NCBI GenBank assembly: GCA_002450755.1
Contig: DKAI01000081.1
Span: 1 to 8,604 of the forward strand
Origin: Deltaproteobacteria bacterium UBA6930
GTDB taxonomy: Bacteria; Myxococcota_A; UBA9160; UBA6930
DNA length: 8,604 nt
Direction of reading: 5' to 3'
Within the stretch, counting starts at the first letter, position 1. Each line of letters opens with the position of its first letter. Both the position numbers and the translations under genes were made by a program. The notes beneath the pieces are model-generated. The model saw only the letters and a program-made list of their open reading frames with translations. It did not search any database and was not told the origin of the DNA. Below are positions 5,852 through 8,604 of the stretch, piece after piece.

Positions 5852-6616
5852 TTGCCTGACATAGAACAAACTATCGAAAAATTATGGAACTTCCGGAGTG
5901 AAGGAATCCAGCTTCCCAAAAAGTGGGAAGTTAACCTAGACTTTTCGTCTTCTTTGCAGGTTCAGTTGGGCATACTGAAACACAGGCTAGAGCAAGGCGA
6001 AGAATTAGCCGGCTGGAAAATAGGACTTACATCAATTCGAGTCCGAGAACGCCTAGGCACAAATGATCAGCCGTTTGGATATTTATTGAAATCAGGTGTT
6101 CAAGATAATGGAGGAAAGATCTCTCTGAGTTCTATAGCGGAAGGCGCGGGAATCGAAAACGAACTTTGCTTTACTATTGGAGAGACTTTCCCAACTAGTG
6201 AGGTTACTGCCGAAATCGCGCGTAAATCGACGCGGGCAGTAGCCGCGGGAATGGAGATAAATGAATTTAGAACAGATGGAAAAGATTTCGGCTTGCTGGT
6301 CGCAGATGACCTTGCTCAGTGGGGAATTGTTCCAGGAAAAGAGCAACTACTTACATCCGATTTTAAGTCTGATGACGTAATTTCCACCCTTACGCGGAAC
6401 GGAGAAATCCAATCTGAATCTCTCGGTCGTGACTGCATTGATGACCATTTTATTTCGCTTGCAGTTTTAGCAAATACCCTGGGTAAATTTGGAATGCGAC
6501 TCGAGTCAGGACAAAAAGTCATCACGGGCTCTTTCAGCAATCACAAGGTGAAGGAACCAGGTCACTGGCGCGCAGATTTCGGGTCTATCGGATCTGTTGA
6601 AATCGAGTTCGAATAA
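5852..6616 (+). CDS. 2-keto-4-pentenoate hydratase / oxalocrotonate decarboxylase-family protein
   Basis: This 254-residue member of the FAH-fold hydratase family (MhpD, XylJ, DmpE, HpcG, XylI) uses a TTG start. In the family, a divalent metal promotes hydration of 2-hydroxy-2,4-dienoates or decarboxylation of oxalocrotonates from meta-cleavage. Recognisable parts are GWKIGLTS (54-61), PFGYLL (74-79), ENELCFTIG (102-110) with Glu102 and Glu104, GMEINEF with Glu135, SLGRDCIDDHF (190-200), LESGQKVITGS (217-227) and IGSVEIEF (246-253). The three Glu match the family's metal triad in spacing. The usual ADNAS sequence reads ADDLA (151-155), and the typical EIVDSRI segment reads EINEFRT, so the substrate pocket probably differs from classical MhpD. 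It lies 17 bases after the dehydrogenase gene and 20 before the next. The usual aldolase and acylating aldehyde dehydrogenase partners are missing here. Confidence 0.85.
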   Translation: MPDIEQTIEKLWNFRSEGIQLPKKWEVNLDFSSSLQVQLGILKHRLEQGEELAGWKIGLTSIRVRERLGTNDQPFGYLLKSGVQDNGGKISLSSIAEGAGIENELCFTIGETFPTSEVTAEIARKSTRAVAAGMEINEFRTDGKDFGLLVADDLAQWGIVPGKEQLLTSDFKSDDVISTLTRNGEIQSESLGRDCIDDHFISLAVLANTLGKFGMRLESGQKVITGSFSNHKVKEPGHWRADFGSIGSVEIEFE

Positions 6617-6621
6617 GATTT

Positions 6622-6630
6622 GGGAGGGGG
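6622..6630 (+). promoter_or_regulatory. Strong ribosome binding site for a GTG start
   Basis: GGGAGGGGG lies 6 bases before the GTG at 6637. This places the start exactly at the first residue of the Rossmann strand (MRIAVVGVGAMG), as in the family. Confidence 0.8.
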
Positions 6631-6636
6631 AATAGA

Positions 6637-7554
6637 GTGCGAATTGCGGTAGTTGGAGTCGGTGCAATGGGATCCGTTTATGCGGGCCTATTAGCCGAAT
6701 CGGGAAACGAGATCTGGGCGATTGATGTATGGCAAGAACACATTGAGGCGATTCAAAAGCATGGACTTCGGGTTTCAGGTAAGAGTGGCGATAGAAGAGT
6801 TAAGATTTATGCAACAACAACGTACTCAGATGCGCCAAAATGTGACCTGGTTATTCTATCGACTAAGGCCGGAGGCGTCGCTGAGGCTGCTCAAAGTCTA
6901 GAGCCGTTATTAGGAGACGAAACTCCCATTCTAACTATTCAAAATGGTCTCGGGGCAGCTGAGCGGCTAGCTCGACATGTAGAATCTTCTCGAATTCTTA
7001 TTGGTGTTGCAGGGGGATTTGCTGCCTCAATGAAGGGACCCGGTCATGCACATCATCATGGAATGGAGCTTGTAAGGTTGGGAGAACACGGTGGCGGTAT
7101 CAGTGAACGGCTCCAAAGAACTGTGAAACTGTGGGAAGAGGCCGGATTCCGCGTAAAAGCTTATGAAGACATCGATCAACTCGTGTGGGAAAAATTTATT
7201 GTAAATGTAACCTTCAACGGACCTTGTACTGCTTTTCTGCGTTCTGCTAAGGCAGTGATGAACGATCCTATCACTTGGGAAATTGCAATGGGCTGCGGGA
7301 AAGAAGCATTTCTCGCAGGTAGCGCCAAAGGAATCAAGTTTTCCTACGAAGACCCTGAAGAATACATCAGAAATTTCTCAAAGAGAGTCCCAGACGCGCG
7401 ACCTTCCATGCTGCAAGATCACGAAGCAAAGCGACTATCAGAGATCAACGAAATTAATGGAATGGTGCCTATCGTAGCAAGAGAAGTTGGAACCGAGGCA
7501 CCCTACAATGAAGTTATTACTGCAGTAGTGAAAGCGCGGGAATCCACGTTTTAA
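6637..7554 (+). CDS. Ketopantoate reductase-family 2-keto acid reductase (ApbA/PanE-like)
   Basis: The protein has 305 residues, the normal family length, with a GTG start. The N-terminal Rossmann domain begins with VVGVGAMGSVYAG (5-17), and NGLG (103-106) is the conserved loop. The C-terminal domain keeps Lys186 (WEKFIVN), Asn190 and Asn194, Ser257 (PSMLQD) and Glu269/Asn274 (RLSEINEING), matching the catalytic Lys, substrate-binding Asn, Ser and acid of E. coli PanE. Reduction of ketopantoate or another 2-keto acid by a nicotinamide cofactor is therefore expected. Strand 2 ends in Asp30 (IWAIDVW), whereas NADPH-specific PanE carries a basic residue in this region, which suggests NAD(H) use. 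A His-rich stretch GHAHHHGM (136-143) sits in the inter-domain region. Because it is embedded in a catabolic operon, a 2-keto or 2-hydroxy acid step of that pathway is likelier than pantothenate synthesis; this is inference. Confidence 0.87.
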   Translation: MRIAVVGVGAMGSVYAGLLAESGNEIWAIDVWQEHIEAIQKHGLRVSGKSGDRRVKIYATTTYSDAPKCDLVILSTKAGGVAEAAQSLEPLLGDETPILTIQNGLGAAERLARHVESSRILIGVAGGFAASMKGPGHAHHHGMELVRLGEHGGGISERLQRTVKLWEEAGFRVKAYEDIDQLVWEKFIVNVTFNGPCTAFLRSAKAVMNDPITWEIAMGCGKEAFLAGSAKGIKFSYEDPEEYIRNFSKRVPDARPSMLQDHEAKRLSEINEINGMVPIVAREVGTEAPYNEVITAVVKARESTF

Positions 7555-7556
7555 AC

Positions 7557-7564
7557 GGAAGGAA
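7557..7564 (+). promoter_or_regulatory. Ribosome binding site of the amidohydrolase gene
   Basis: GGAAGGAA begins 3 bases after the upstream stop and ends 5 bases before the ATG at 7570. It favours this ATG over the in-frame ATG at 7582. Confidence 0.6.
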
Positions 7565-7569
7565 ATGGC

Positions 7570-8604
7570 ATGAGAAACGGAATGCGAGTTGTGGACACAG
7601 ACACTCACCAGATGGAACCAATATCAATTTGGACTGATTACATAGAACCGAAATTTCGCGATAGAGCTCCCACTTCAGTGACGACCCACGGGCATCCTTC
7701 TATGGTAGTCGAAGGAGAAAAAGTTGTTTCTGAGGGTAACTATCCAATGTCGCCACCTGAATTTATCGCTGCAGTAAACAATGCGATGAAACGATTTAAA
7801 CGAGCCGCAGACGGAAAATATGCACCCAAGACCCGTATTATGGACATGGACGATCACGGAGTAGACGTTCAAATCATTTATCCGACCCGTGGCGGACAAA
7901 TCTTGGGGAAACCTTTCAAGGATACCGAACTCCTGAGTGCGTGCTGCCAGGCCTACAACAAATGGTCAATGGAGTTCTGTTCAGAAGATCCCGCGCGACT
8001 TCGTTGGGCAGCAATGCTTCCCCTGCAAGACCCAAAATTAGCGATCCAAGAGGCGAAACGAGCTGCTGAAGATGGCTGTGTGTCTTTCTACCTTCGACCC
8101 AATCCTGTGGAAAACAGAAACCTTTACCATTCCGATTATGACCCCTTATGGGAAACGATACAGAAACTCGACTTACCTATTTGTTTACACGATTCAGGCT
8201 CACCGGTTTTACCCTCCTACGGAGACCGAATGGAAACACATGTAACCGGCCACATCATTGCTCACCCCTTTGAGGCAATGGTCGCGATGATGTCGATCAT
8301 TTGGTACGGAGTGCTGGAAAGATTTCCAGAATTAACAGTAGTACACGTAGAGGCCGATGCCGGTTGGCTTCCTTATTGGTTACAACGAATGGAGCAACAC
8401 TGGGATTTTTCGGGGAACGCCGAGCACCCGGAACTAAAATTGCGTCCGACTGATTACTTCAAAAGGCAGGTCTATGTCGCAGCTAGAGGAGACGAGATGA
8501 CCCTTCCGGCAGCCGTAGAACTGGTTGGTGAAGACAACATCCTCTTTAATACCGACTATCCACACCCGGACGGAACCTTCCCGTGGGGATTTGGAAAATT
8601 TGAA
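7570..8604 (+). CDS. Amidohydrolase-family (ACMSD-like) metal-dependent hydrolase/decarboxylase, 3'-truncated
   Basis: The frame runs open through the window end, giving 345 residues; the C-terminus is outside. It belongs to the amidohydrolase_2 TIM-barrel group with ACMSD and gamma-resorcylate decarboxylase. The metal-site elements are in order: DTDTH (9-13), His207 in ICLHDSG, His259 in VVHVEADAGWLP, and Asp329 in NTDYPHPDG. These align with ACMSD His9/His11, His177, His228 and Asp294, but the first ligand pair reads Asp11-x-His13 rather than HxH, a variant common among these proteins. MDMDDHGVDVQIIYP (91-105) is a typical family segment. GGAAGGAA (7557-7564) lies 5 bases before the ATG at 7570; a second ATG at 7582 is possible. 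It is the fifth gene of the operon, 15 bases after the reductase gene. C-C hydrolysis or decarboxylation of an aromatic or meta-cleavage product is likely but unproven. Confidence 0.9.
   Translation, partial: MRNGMRVVDTDTHQMEPISIWTDYIEPKFRDRAPTSVTTHGHPSMVVEGEKVVSEGNYPMSPPEFIAAVNNAMKRFKRAADGKYAPKTRIMDMDDHGVDVQIIYPTRGGQILGKPFKDTELLSACCQAYNKWSMEFCSEDPARLRWAAMLPLQDPKLAIQEAKRAAEDGCVSFYLRPNPVENRNLYHSDYDPLWETIQKLDLPICLHDSGSPVLPSYGDRMETHVTGHIIAHPFEAMVAMMSIIWYGVLERFPELTVVHVEADAGWLPYWLQRMEQHWDFSGNAEHPELKLRPTDYFKRQVYVAARGDEMTLPAAVELVGEDNILFNTDYPHPDGTFPWGFGKFE

Overview
The window reads as ordinary, densely packed bacterial chromosome with eleven protein genes. Two run off the edges: the MurA-type gene at the left and an amidohydrolase at the right. 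I see no tRNA, rRNA, CRISPR array, insertion sequence or phage gene. Starts include ATG, GTG and TTG, usually behind recognisable AGGAG/GGGAGG ribosome binding sites. By eye the base composition is roughly balanced. A deazaflavin (F420)-dependent reductase, an acyl-CoA dehydrogenase, a crotonase and an ACMSD-like amidohydrolase together suggest an aerobic heterotroph able to make F420. Marine or soil Chloroflexota (SAR202-like), Actinomycetota or a related uncultured lineage would fit, but this placement is inference and weak.

There are three transcription blocks. Block 1 (+ strand, 1-2601) holds a 5'-truncated MurA-type enolpyruvyl transferase with Asp in place of the catalytic Cys, an isochorismatase-fold cysteine hydrolase, and a crotonase-fold protein whose usual catalytic glutamates are altered. 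Block 2 (- strand, 2623-4018) holds an antibiotic-biosynthesis-monooxygenase (ABM) domain protein one base upstream of a single-domain cupin, followed by a thioredoxin-fold lipoprotein resembling eukaryotic TXNDC12/AGR2. Block 3 (+ strand, 4232-8604) is a tight five-gene run with gaps of 13-20 bases: Ddn-type F420 reductase, acyl-CoA dehydrogenase, 2-keto-4-pentenoate hydratase-type protein, ketopantoate-reductase-type protein, and amidohydrolase. Blocks 1 and 2 converge at about 2602-2622. Blocks 2 and 3 diverge from a 213-base intergenic region (4019-4231), the only real regulatory region in the window.

The most interesting reading is that blocks 2 and 3 form one divergently transcribed catabolic locus. 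A ring- or quinone-modifying pair (ABM and cupin) faces a reductase, an acyl-CoA dehydrogenase, a meta-cleavage-type hydratase, a 2-keto acid reductase and an ACMSD-like metal-dependent hydrolase or decarboxylase. The set partly resembles the cupin dioxygenase, ACMSD and hydratase steps of aminophenol or hydroxyanthranilate meta-cleavage pathways. However, no aldolase, aldehyde dehydrogenase or deaminase is present here, so substrate and step order are unknown. No transcription factor is encoded in the window.
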